Positions 15,608 to 23,412 of a stretch of DNA of 39,495 bases are shown in pieces. The notes below the pieces were generated by a model. It was not told the DNA's origin, did not search any database, and saw only the letters and a list, made by a program, of their open reading frames with translations. Source of the stretch: Candidatus Poribacteria bacterium (lineage in GTDB: Bacteria > Poribacteria > WGA-4E > WGA-3G); contig PYJA01000073.1 in the NCBI GenBank assembly GCA_003635185.1, positions 1 to 39,495 on the forward strand, written 5' to 3'. Positions within the stretch are counted from its first letter, which is position 1. The number at the start of each line of letters is the position of its first letter. The translations under genes were made by a program, and so were the position numbers.

Positions 15608-16993
15608 CTAACTTTGCTTTGATGCGGTCTTTTTTGTCCATTCTATAATGGCAGACCCGAACATTGCAAAACCAAAGAGCGTAAAAGGCATCTGCCACAG
15701 GAGAAAACTCATGTGCGTATGAATGTATGAGTGCGCCTTGAAGATCACAAACCACGATAACGGCGCTAAAATTGAAAACCATATCGTCCAGATTAACGCA
15801 ATGTTTTGCTGTCGCTTCTCCGCTGTCATCTTTCTGCTACGTAAAAATAGTGGAACGGATATCGCAATAAAAAGAACTATCAGGTAATAATAGCGTATTT
15901 TGAATAGGTGGTTCTGGACAAATGTATTTTCCAGAGAAAAATAGTTGTTGAGATCAAAGAAAACACCGTTCATATAGGTAATGACTACACCCAACGGACC
16001 CGCGTCAAGACTGGCAGCATATACTGGTGGAAAATCTTCTGCATTTGCATACGTACGCTTACCAAAAGACCAGATCACATGTTCAATCCCATCCACAAAC
16101 CCACCTTTCACAGCACCGATTTGGATACATAACATGATAAGACTTAAAAAAATCGCTACTCCAGAACCGATCACTGCTGCAAGCGTCCATTTCAAATATT
16201 GCTGTCTGTTCCACTTATCCACAACGGCATAATAGATACACGGTGTCATCATCATTATTAGCGTGGTTGTGATGTACTCGTAGCCGTTGATGAAACATTT
16301 AATGGACATTGATATGAAAATCAATATGCCGAACCAGAGATACTGTCGATTCGATGGGACTCTGTGGCGTTTTAGGAAGTACAAAACGGCAATCATGGGC
16401 AGATAGAATGCCCATGAACACCACCAAAGATTCTTTCCAAAGACTGTCAACCATTGCGAAAGCAGAGCTGAACCTAAGACGAATGTAGCGGTTAACAAGC
16501 CAAACTCTTCGTAGAACCAGCTTATAATGAATGTCAACGCGATTGCAGAAAGTAAAGCTGTCAGGACATAGAATAACCTTAATTTCTTTTGAGGCGAAAA
16601 TGGAATTAGTCTATCCAGTAGACTAAAAATAATGCCTTGACCACCAGGTTGTGAATTGTACGTTGAAAATTTATCAAAGGTGAGATTGTGAAGATAGGCT
16701 GTATATTGTGGGGTGCTTTCTGTGGGCGGTATCCACTCCGTATCAGTAATTTTCGCTGTGCCCCACCCATTCAAACCACCTGCCGAGAAGATGCCATCTT
16801 GACGTGATTTGACCATTCTTCCCATAACGTGGCTTTCGGTGTCTTTCTGATGATTGTCAAACCAGTTCTGTTCAGCCACGCGCCATAAGTTAGTGTAAAA
16901 ACCGCAAAATAGGAGTAGGGTTGATACCACCCAAATTCCTATCTTCTTTATATGATCTGGCTGACTGAGATATTTAAGTTGTGAAGTTAGCAT
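15608..16993 (-). CDS. Multi-pass membrane protein, glycosyltransferase-like
   Basis: The 461-aa protein has roughly ten hydrophobic membrane segments, the first at about residues 18-38 followed by a long extracytoplasmic loop (about 39-120). This layout is common in GT-C type lipid-linked sugar transferases. I see no firmly diagnostic motif; an acidic pair typical of GT39 in the first loop is not obvious (NWFDNHQKD is the nearest). The loop also carries GGLNGWGTAKI and NSQPGGQGI. No SD precedes the ATG at 16993. It stands alone, convergent with the LamG gene. Called a GT-C candidate only by topology. Confidence 0.7.
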   Translation of the reverse strand: MLTSQLKYLSQPDHIKKIGIWVVSTLLLFCGFYTNLWRVAEQNWFDNHQKDTESHVMGRMVKSRQDGIFSAGGLNGWGTAKITDTEWIPPTESTPQYTAYLHNLTFDKFSTYNSQPGGQGIIFSLLDRLIPFSPQKKLRLFYVLTALLSAIALTFIISWFYEEFGLLTATFVLGSALLSQWLTVFGKNLWWCSWAFYLPMIAVLYFLKRHRVPSNRQYLWFGILIFISMSIKCFINGYEYITTTLIMMMTPCIYYAVVDKWNRQQYLKWTLAAVIGSGVAIFLSLIMLCIQIGAVKGGFVDGIEHVIWSFGKRTYANAEDFPPVYAASLDAGPLGVVITYMNGVFFDLNNYFSLENTFVQNHLFKIRYYYLIVLFIAISVPLFLRSRKMTAEKRQQNIALIWTIWFSILAPLSWFVIFKAHSYIHTHMSFLLWQMPFTLFGFAMFGSAIIEWTKKTASKQS

Positions 16994-17112
16994 GTCGCTG
17001 CGTTTATTATTTTCGTAGAGTCTGCTAATCTGATAAAGTTAAGGTAATATGTCATAACTCTTTATCAACTGCGGACTATTTTACCAATTTCTCACCCGAC
17101 AGTCAACTTTGA

Positions 17113-17141
17113 TTGATTTCTGTTTCCATTCGTGTTACAAT
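17113..17141 (+). promoter_or_regulatory. Sigma70-type promoter for the deaminase-like gene
   Basis: TTGATT (17113-17118) and TACAAT (17136-17141) are 17 bp apart and lie 38 bp before the ATG at 17179. Confidence 0.55.
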
Positions 17142-17178
17142 AACACAAGTTTGACACAAGAACCTAAAGAAAAATGAC

Positions 17179-18135
17179 ATGAGACAGACTAATTTTATTG
17201 AGGCACTATCCACAGATGATTTAGATGCTATAAAAGCAGCACCTAAAACGGATGTTCACTCCCATGCGTTCCTCAGCACACGATTAAAAAACCTGGAACA
17301 TTGGTTAGGATTTCCTCTCACAAAACCGCCTCACAGAATGAGAGGACTCGAAGAAATGATGGAGTACGTCATCACAGTTTTAGCACCTCACCAAAAATCT
17401 CGTGAAGGTTTTGAATTTGTTTCTACATCTGGAATAAACGATGCTATACAAGATGGCGTAGTTGGTCTTGAAATGAGTTTTGACATTATGATGACAAGGT
17501 TTTATCCAGATGGATTAGCTGGGGTAAAGGCGTTTGTTGAAGGATTAGTTGAGAAATATCGGTCACAAATTAATCTACGACCCGAACTCGGTTTTCCTCG
17601 GACGCACGCTGATGATCCAAAATGGATGAAATTGGCACACGAGGCAATAGAATTAGGTGTGTTTAAGTCAATTGATCTTTATAGTCATCAAGAAGCATGC
17701 CCGCCAGAAGCGGTAAGGTCCTTATACAAAAAGGCCCGTGCTGCAGGCATGAAACTGAAAGCACACGTAGGAGAATTCGGAGGTGCGGCGGAAGTGCGGC
17801 GAACTGTTGAAGTCCTTGACTTAGACGAGGTTCAACACGGTATCGCAGCTGCAGAATCGGTTGAAGTCATGCAATGGCTTTCGGAGAATCAGATCCAATT
17901 GAATGTGTGTCCTACAAGCAATGTAATGTTGGGTGGTGTTAAGGAATTATCATCTCACCCTATCCGTATCTTATTTGATAACGGTGTACCTGTGACTATC
18001 AATACAGACGATTTGATTATATTCGGACAAAGCGTTTCCGAGGAATATCGGAATCTCTATCAAGCATGTGTTTTCAGTGCTCAAGAACTGGACGATATCC
18101 GGCACGCCTCACTTAAGAGTTTCACTCTGGAGTAA
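17179..18135 (+). CDS. Adenosine deaminase-family amidohydrolase
   Basis: The 318-aa protein has the zinc-deaminase motif set: DVHSH (His27, His29), KAHVGE (His196 and catalytic Glu199), VQHG (His220), CPTSN (244-248) and NTDD (Asp277, Asp278). This is the order found in adenosine/AMP/adenine deaminases, so hydrolytic deamination of a purine-like substrate is likely. The usual substrate-gate region near the N-terminus differs, so the exact substrate (adenosine, adenine or a modified purine) is not set. It lacks an SD. It has its own promoter and is not obviously in an operon. Confidence 0.88.
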   Translation: MRQTNFIEALSTDDLDAIKAAPKTDVHSHAFLSTRLKNLEHWLGFPLTKPPHRMRGLEEMMEYVITVLAPHQKSREGFEFVSTSGINDAIQDGVVGLEMSFDIMMTRFYPDGLAGVKAFVEGLVEKYRSQINLRPELGFPRTHADDPKWMKLAHEAIELGVFKSIDLYSHQEACPPEAVRSLYKKARAAGMKLKAHVGEFGGAAEVRRTVEVLDLDEVQHGIAAAESVEVMQWLSENQIQLNVCPTSNVMLGGVKELSSHPIRILFDNGVPVTINTDDLIIFGQSVSEEYRNLYQACVFSAQELDDIRHASLKSFTLE

Positions 18136-18204
18136 TATCAAATTAACGGAATTTATTTTTTCGACGGTGGATCAACGCTAAATGCGCTTTTGCCATTTGA
18201 TGGG

Positions 18205-18329
18205 TGCGGTTTCCTAACCACGTCGGATCCTAAGCGAAAACTTTATCTTTAGGATATTCCAAGCAATGCAGCATGACACTAAACGCTAACAATGCTTTGG
18301 AATAAATCAAATGCGGTTAGGAAACCGCA
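18205..18329. repeat. Palindromic miniature element
   Basis: The outer arms tgcggtttcctaacc (18205-18219) and ggttaggaaaccgca (18315-18329) are exact reverse complements. Inner arms attccaagcaatg and caatgctttggaat also pair. The outer arm is related to the gaggttaggaaacctc core of the other elements. It fills most of the 328-bp gap after the deaminase gene. Confidence 0.7.
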
Positions 18330-18354
18330 TCTACTGTTTTGGTGCATTGATAAG

Positions 18355-18383
18355 TTGACATTTATGTGTTTCCAGAGCTATTT
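18355..18383 (+). promoter_or_regulatory. Possible sigma70 promoter
   Basis: TTGACA (18355-18360) is followed after 17 bp by CTATTT (18378-18383). The -35 is perfect and the -10 weak. It would start about 70 bases before the ATG at 18464. Confidence 0.4.
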
Positions 18384-18463
18384 TCACAAGCAGTGGCAAG
18401 TTCTTTTTCTTAAGAGGAAATAATTTTTATGTGTTTTTGTAATCCGCTAAAAGGAGCAATGTT

Positions 18464-19231
18464 ATGAAACTTATGCCTGAAGAGGTAGAACAATTCAAAA
18501 GCGAAGGGTATCTCAAAATAGACAAACGAGTCATTGATGACGAACACCTTGCCGTGCTACGCGAACATTACGATGCGTTGTTTACGGAGAGACGTGGCAC
18601 AATTGGCAAAGGGTTGCGTAACCTTGCGGTCGTAGGGGAATCGGAAAGTGATGAAGACGCTGATCGTGCAGAAGAGATGTTACAAATCATGGAGATGTGG
18701 CGTTTTGATGAGGAATATCGGAAGTTACTCTACCACGCACCGCTATTAGACATTGCAGAGAGTTTAATCGGAGTCAATATCCAGTTATTTCATGACCAGG
18801 CGCTTTACAAACCCGCCTATCACGGCGGTGAAGTGCATTGGCATCAGGACAACGCATATTGGCAATGCGCCCCGCCCAATCTTGTGAGCATCTGGATAGC
18901 GCTTGATGATGCAGACGAGGCGAACGGTTGTATGAACGTTATTCCCGGCAGTTATTTAGAAGGATTGGCGGCGCACGGACGTGCTGAGTCAGAAAAAGGT
19001 AAGTTGCCAGCGTTGTTGCAGGTAGATGCTGATGTCCATCGTGCTGTACCTGTGCCTGTTGAAGCTGGATGTGCGATGGTTCATCACTGCATGACACTCC
19101 ACCAAACGAATCCGAACCGATCATCCCGAGACCGTCGGGCGATGGTCATCCATTACATGCCATCTGGCACCCGAAATCGCGATGGCGAAGTGATGAAAGA
19201 CAACCTATTGTTACGCGGCACATTGGCGTAA
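18464..19231 (+). CDS. Phytanoyl-CoA dioxygenase (PhyH) family oxygenase
   Basis: The 255-aa protein belongs to the Fe(II)/2-oxoglutarate-dependent PhyH family. The iron-binding facial triad is visible as HxD (His127, Asp129 in VHWHQDNAYW) and a distal His (His213 in MTLHQTNPNRSSRDRRA, with the Arg that should bind 2-oxoglutarate). The core VSIWIALDDADEANGCMNVIPGS is typical. The family hydroxylates or demethylates varied small molecules, so the substrate is open. SD aaggag precedes the ATG. These genes are unusually abundant in Poribacteria, which fits the suggested host. Confidence 0.92.
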   Translation: MKLMPEEVEQFKSEGYLKIDKRVIDDEHLAVLREHYDALFTERRGTIGKGLRNLAVVGESESDEDADRAEEMLQIMEMWRFDEEYRKLLYHAPLLDIAESLIGVNIQLFHDQALYKPAYHGGEVHWHQDNAYWQCAPPNLVSIWIALDDADEANGCMNVIPGSYLEGLAAHGRAESEKGKLPALLQVDADVHRAVPVPVEAGCAMVHHCMTLHQTNPNRSSRDRRAMVIHYMPSGTRNRDGEVMKDNLLLRGTLA

Positions 19232-19342
19232 AATAGATCGTTATAACCCTTTGTGGAATCCCTGATGTGAATCAATGAATCTACCTAAAATTTGACACAT
19301 TCTTATTGGCATGGAAAATATACTAAAAGGAATTTTTGGGTT

Positions 19343-20224
19343 ATGCGATACGTCTGTCTTACCATTCTGATATTTTTTCTCAGTGTTTGGAAAGGGGTTA
19401 TTACTGCCGAATTAAGTTCTGCTGCGAAAAAAACACTTGCCACTATAGAATGGGTTGCTATACCAGAAGGCGAATTCATAATGGGCTCCACACCACAGGA
19501 AGCAGAAGCCGCGTACAGAGACGCAAAATTACGAAGTTCCCTGCTCGAAAAACACTCCTTTGACGCTGAGGTGCCACAACACAGCGTCTATCTCTCAGCC
19601 TACCAAATTTCACGGCACGAAATTACCAACGCACAATACCGAGCTTTCATTGAAGCAACCGGATGCCCACCCCCACGCGGGGCTCAAGGTGAAGAAACCT
19701 GGAAAAATGAAAACTTCAATGCCGATACACAGCCTATCGTAGGTGTAACATGGTTTGACGCACAAGCCTTTGCAGAATGGATCGGTGGAAGTTTGCCGAC
19801 TGAGGCACAATGGGAACGTGCGGCACGCGGCACGGATGGGCGGACATATCCGTGGGGGAGTGAACCGCCAAAGGCACGACACCATGCAAATTTTGCACGC
19901 CGCTATAACCGTCCAACACCTATTGGACAATTCCCACACGGTACATCTCCGAACGGTATTGCCGATCTTGCTGGAAACGTCTGGGAATGGTGTCTCGACG
20001 AATATAACCCCTCTTTTTACCAGCAAAACAGCGAAGATGTGAGACAAAACCCACTAAACCTCCGTTTCCGCGATGTGTTGCGCGCACGAGTCATTCGTGG
20101 TGGGGCATGGAATATGGGTAGTGCGTTTCTACGTTCGAGTTTACGTTTTAAGTCCTATCCACTCGATTCAACACATACGATTGGATTTCGAATAGTGCGT
20201 CCGCGCCCAAAAATAGAGAAATAA
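19343..20224 (+). CDS. Exported formylglycine-generating-enzyme (SUMF1)-like protein
   Basis: The 293-aa protein starts at ATG 19343 (SD-like aaaagga 11 bp upstream) with a signal peptide (MRYVCLTILIFFLSVWKG). An upstream TTG frame exists but lacks a signal rationale. The FGE-sulfatase domain shows IPEGEFIMGS, SAYQISRHEITNAQYRAFIE, VTWFDAQAFAEWIGG, SLPTEAQWERAARG, PWGSEPP, NVWEWCLDEY, RVIRGGAWN and a closing TIGFRIVR. The copper-binding catalytic cysteine pair of true FGE is not evident, and no sulfatase is nearby, so sulfatase activation is doubtful. Many such exported proteins have other or binding roles. Confidence 0.9.
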   Translation: MRYVCLTILIFFLSVWKGVITAELSSAAKKTLATIEWVAIPEGEFIMGSTPQEAEAAYRDAKLRSSLLEKHSFDAEVPQHSVYLSAYQISRHEITNAQYRAFIEATGCPPPRGAQGEETWKNENFNADTQPIVGVTWFDAQAFAEWIGGSLPTEAQWERAARGTDGRTYPWGSEPPKARHHANFARRYNRPTPIGQFPHGTSPNGIADLAGNVWEWCLDEYNPSFYQQNSEDVRQNPLNLRFRDVLRARVIRGGAWNMGSAFLRSSLRFKSYPLDSTHTIGFRIVRPRPKIEK

Positions 20225-20247
20225 ACTCGTTTTCAGGCTATTTAGTT

Positions 20248-20350
20248 TTATAGTGAAATCCACAATTACCTGGACATTGGCGAGGTTAGGAAGAAATCAA
20301 CGGTATGAATGCCGTTTAGGCATTCCCCGCCTCGCTAGCAGGGGGGGGGA
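20248..20350. repeat. Palindromic miniature element (family A, chimeric)
   Basis: It starts TTATAGTGAAATCCACAATT and carries gcgaggttaggaa, but the second half of the core is replaced by the gaatgccgtttaggcattcc palindrome, followed by gcctcgctagcagg. Modules from different elements have been recombined. The rest of the gap to 20543 is AT-rich, with a possible -10 TATAAT at 20443-20448. Confidence 0.6.
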
Positions 20351-20543
20351 CACCTGCCTCATCGGTAAAACACAAAACATAAGATTTTCCTTGATTTTTT
20401 TTTTACAACATGTTATCATTTATTAAAGTTGATAATAGACTGTATAATTTAGTAAGGGTTCGTGCAGTCTTCACAAATACACAAACTGTAGATGAACCTT
20501 TCTATCTAACAAACACCTCATTGGTGTTAAGGAGAAAATAATT

Positions 20544-21122
20544 ATGAAACGTTTGAATCTAATTCTCGCCGTGCTTTTTGCATTGGCAGTTATCTGTTTA
20601 CTAACCCAAGCTTCGTTCGTAATCGCTGATAATTATGAGACACCCTCCGAAGCGTCGTATTCTATTGATGAAGAGTGGTATCCCTTTATCTATGGTTACA
20701 CTTGGGTGGGTAACCTCACATATCATCCGGCAACGGCTGACTTCCCGTATGCTTACATTTCAAGTGATCACGAATTCTATTGCCATCACTACTATGAAGA
20801 CGAAGATTTTGAAATTGAGTACAGACCTCTACTTACCGTTTGGGAGGATCTTGATTTCTATGTAAATCCATCTTATCATACTACTCTGAGTGAATATGAT
20901 TCGGAAACCCAAGCCATGCCAACAGACTATCTTGATCACGAGGAAACTCTCTGGGTGAACATAACCGACCTACCGGCAGCAGAGACAGGTACAGACTACC
21001 AAATGTTCGCGTACACACGCATGCTAGCGACTCCTGATGATATCTCTGACTCTAACTCTACTTTTTGCTCTTGGGGGGACGAAAGCCTCGTTAGGTTTAG
21101 GCATACGCGTCCACCACAATGA
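20544..21122 (+). CDS. Secreted protein of unknown function
   Basis: The 192-aa product has a clear signal peptide (1-28, ending SFVIA). The mature part is rich in Tyr, Asp, Glu and His (for example EFYCHHYYEDEDFEIEY) with only two cysteines. No domain is recognised. It may be a small beta-rich extracellular protein. SD aaggag is 10 bp before the ATG. It lies 91 bp before the TolB-like gene. The acidic and His-rich segment could bind metal, but that is a guess. Confidence 0.75.
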   Translation: MKRLNLILAVLFALAVICLLTQASFVIADNYETPSEASYSIDEEWYPFIYGYTWVGNLTYHPATADFPYAYISSDHEFYCHHYYEDEDFEIEYRPLLTVWEDLDFYVNPSYHTTLSEYDSETQAMPTDYLDHEETLWVNITDLPAAETGTDYQMFAYTRMLATPDDISDSNSTFCSWGDESLVRFRHTRPPQ

Positions 21123-21213
21123 TAAATTAAGGGTTACATGATCTGTCTAAATGCAGGTGCCTCTGTTTATATTTCGCACGTAAAGGGAGGCACCGTTATC
21201 AATAGGAAACACG

Positions 21214-22179
21214 ATGCGTAATTTTTTCATTTTCAGCACACTTTTCTTATGTCTTGTTCCTTGCGCTTCTACAAAAATCGTATGGATGTCCAAATGGGAA
21301 ATCTGTGTCATGGACGATGACGGTAAAAAAGTCCAGAGGTTGACCTATAATAATATCTATGATGGATCTCCACGTTGGACACCTAATGGAAAACACATTG
21401 CATTTGAGCGAGAACAGGAAAGGGAAACCAATGAACAAAATCACGATCTGTTTCTTATGAATATAGATGGTACACAGGTGCGGAAACTTACCACCTATAC
21501 TGGTCTTGATATAAACCCGGACTGGTCCGCCGATAGTGAACACATATCATTTACGAGTACTCGAAGCGGTGAGTGGAATGTACATATAATGAATGTTGAG
21601 ACGCACGAAGTGCGAGAACTCACACCTAACATGGAGGGGCACTCTGCGGGGCGTGCAACTTGGTCAACTGATGGGAAAAAGATCGCGTATGTCTCAACAC
21701 GGAGAAACCCCTACCAAGAAACCATCTACATTGTGGATGCGGATGGCACAAACCAACGTCGTTTTACTCGTCCTGTGGCCGCACGCCACTATTCTTTGCG
21801 CTGGTCACCTGATCGGAAACAGATTCTATATTGTGAGACAAAACGCAAAAACAATCAGGTGATTTCAAATAAAATCATTATTCGTACCGAGACAGGACAT
21901 CTGGTACAAGAAATTGAAATGCCTCCACGCGAAACATGGTTCATCAACGCTGCTTGCTGGATGGGAATGCAACATCTTCTCATTGACGCTATAGAAGACG
22001 ATGGGCGCGGGCAGAGTGATATTTTACGGTATACCATCGCTACCGGTCAGATCATCAACCTCACCAATTCACCGATTGGTAACGACGGGTTCCCAGATTG
22101 GATAGATGATGCTGCGCTTGCAATTACACCCGCACACAAACTCGCCGTTTTGTGGGGACTACTTAAGCAAATAGATTAA
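21214..22179 (+). CDS. Secreted TolB-like beta-propeller protein with C-terminal K-L-x-x-x-W motif
   Basis: The 321-aa product has a signal peptide (1-19) and then about five or six WD40-like PD40 blades. Repeated signatures are GSPRWTPNGKHIAF, INPDWSADSEHISF, GRATWSTDGKKIAYVS and YSLRWSPDRKQILY. It lacks the N-terminal TolB domain, so it is not TolB of the Tol-Pal system. The last 17 residues (TPAHKLAVLWGLLKQID) match the tail motif of the proteins at 14719 and 22253. Likely periplasmic or surface binding protein. Confidence 0.88.
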   Translation: MRNFFIFSTLFLCLVPCASTKIVWMSKWEICVMDDDGKKVQRLTYNNIYDGSPRWTPNGKHIAFEREQERETNEQNHDLFLMNIDGTQVRKLTTYTGLDINPDWSADSEHISFTSTRSGEWNVHIMNVETHEVRELTPNMEGHSAGRATWSTDGKKIAYVSTRRNPYQETIYIVDADGTNQRRFTRPVAARHYSLRWSPDRKQILYCETKRKNNQVISNKIIIRTETGHLVQEIEMPPRETWFINAACWMGMQHLLIDAIEDDGRGQSDILRYTIATGQIINLTNSPIGNDGFPDWIDDAALAITPAHKLAVLWGLLKQID

Positions 22180-22252
22180 TTCTGAATGTGAGTCAAACGG
22201 TTTATTTCAGAGAGAATTTGTAGGTTGACAGCTATTTAATTGGGGAGAAATT

Positions 22253-23014
22253 ATGAATAAATTTATGAAAGCAGCTATGCTCGCGTCCTTTCTTTTTTCT
22301 ATGACCCAACCAATTCTTGCGGGAACATGGAGAGACGATTTTTCTAATCCGGATACCACGAAGTGGGAGATATTTAACATTTCGGATTGGCAGCAGATTC
22401 CCAAGGTGGACACGACTAAGTGGGAGATCGAGGATGGAGAAGTTTACGGAGCACAACGTGAATTTCGTAGGCAGAGTACGTTTTTAACTGGGAAACTGAC
22501 ATGGAAAAATTATGCTGTCTCTTGTCGGGCAAAGTTCGTTGGAGAATGGTTTCCAACAGTTGATTTAGGGTTAGTCCTCCACGTAAGACCTGAGGAACAC
22601 AAACGTTATATGTTCTCTATGCATTACGATGAACAGAGAGCATCTATTGTGGAATTTTCAGGTAAAATTTTGCTTGATGACCGTATTTTAATTAAAATGA
22701 AACCCCACATTTTTCACTTTGATGTAAAGTCAAATAGTTGGTATTCGCTTTCTGCCGCCGTGTTGAACGATGATCAACTCCAATTCAAGATAGAGAATTT
22801 AGATGATCCCGATAACAAAGCAACGTTCAATGCAAAAACTAAAGAACCGATAAAAGAAGGCGGATTAGCTGGGTTTTATGTCTCACATGCAGAAGCCGTA
22901 TTTGATGATCTCGAAATTCGTGGCGATAATATCCCGCGCGGCGGAACAGAAACGTTTCCCGTTGAACCCCGTGGCAAACTCTCTACAACGTGGGCAAAAC
23001 TTAAAAGCAAATAG
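22253..23014 (+). CDS. Secreted DUF1080-like jelly-roll protein with C-terminal K-L-x-x-x-W motif
   Basis: The 253-aa product has a signal peptide (1-23). The body resembles a concanavalin/DUF1080-type beta-sandwich (WRDDFSNP at its start, EDGEVYGA, LGLVLHVRPEEHKRYMF, and EGGLAGFYVSHAEAVFDDLE near its end). The phrase DTTKWEI occurs twice close to the N-terminus (22357-22437 region), a small internal duplication. The tail EPRGKLSTTWAKLKSK carries the shared motif. SD ggggag precedes the ATG. It follows the TolB-like gene by 73 bp and may be co-transcribed. Glycan binding is inferred. Confidence 0.8.
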   Translation: MNKFMKAAMLASFLFSMTQPILAGTWRDDFSNPDTTKWEIFNISDWQQIPKVDTTKWEIEDGEVYGAQREFRRQSTFLTGKLTWKNYAVSCRAKFVGEWFPTVDLGLVLHVRPEEHKRYMFSMHYDEQRASIVEFSGKILLDDRILIKMKPHIFHFDVKSNSWYSLSAAVLNDDQLQFKIENLDDPDNKATFNAKTKEPIKEGGLAGFYVSHAEAVFDDLEIRGDNIPRGGTETFPVEPRGKLSTTWAKLKSK

Positions 23015-23051
23015 GCAACAGAAGTGGTGGCACGAACTGTATAAAGTTTAA

Positions 23052-23145
23052 GAAAATAGATGGGTAATGTAGCGAGGTTAGGAAACCTTGCCAGCAAGGG
23101 AGGTGCACCTGCCGCATGCAGACAGAAAAGGGCCGAATTAATAAC
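23052..23145. repeat. Degenerate family B/A palindromic element
   Basis: It contains gggtaat then gtagcgaggttaggaaacct, close to the element at 39222-39336 and the one at 38361-38539. Its right half has decayed. Confidence 0.55.
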
Positions 23146-23266
23146 TTATAGTGGAATCCATAATTAAGTTTACACATGAAAGACGGCACCCCCCTTTATC
23201 CCCCCGCAAGCGAGGGGAAGGGAGACAGGCGCAAAAGTGTGTAAATAATTATGGACTTTACTATAA
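23146..23266. repeat. 121-bp terminal-inverted-repeat miniature element
   Basis: The ends ttatagtggaatccataatt (23146-23165) and aattatggactttactataa (23247-23266) are near-perfect inverted repeats, extending inward through a tttacaca/tgtgtaaa pair. The middle contains ccccgcaagcgagggg. It has no coding capacity. Confidence 0.75.
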
Positions 23267-23333
23267 TCTTCATTTAGTTTGTGGCGTATCTCGTTTCAAG
23301 AGGGAGGATGGATAGACCTTTAGATTTCACTAT

Positions 23334-23391
23334 AAAAAAATAAGGCAGGTGAAGATGACGAAATAATATCCGTCTATCTTCACCTGCCTTA
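23334..23391 (-). terminator. Strong rho-independent terminator of the DUF1549/1553 gene
   Basis: A 16-bp stem (23341-23356 with 23376-23391, taaggcaggtgaagat and its complement) is extended inward by gacg/cgtc with one bulge. Read on the minus strand it is followed by seven T residues (23340-23334). Confidence 0.9.
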
Positions 23392-23412
23392 AAGGTTAAT
23401 ACTTGGACACGT

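Noticed and set aside
23334..23391. Long hairpin considered as another miniature element
   Set aside because: It is followed by a seven-T run on the minus strand at the end of a gene, so a terminator explains it better.
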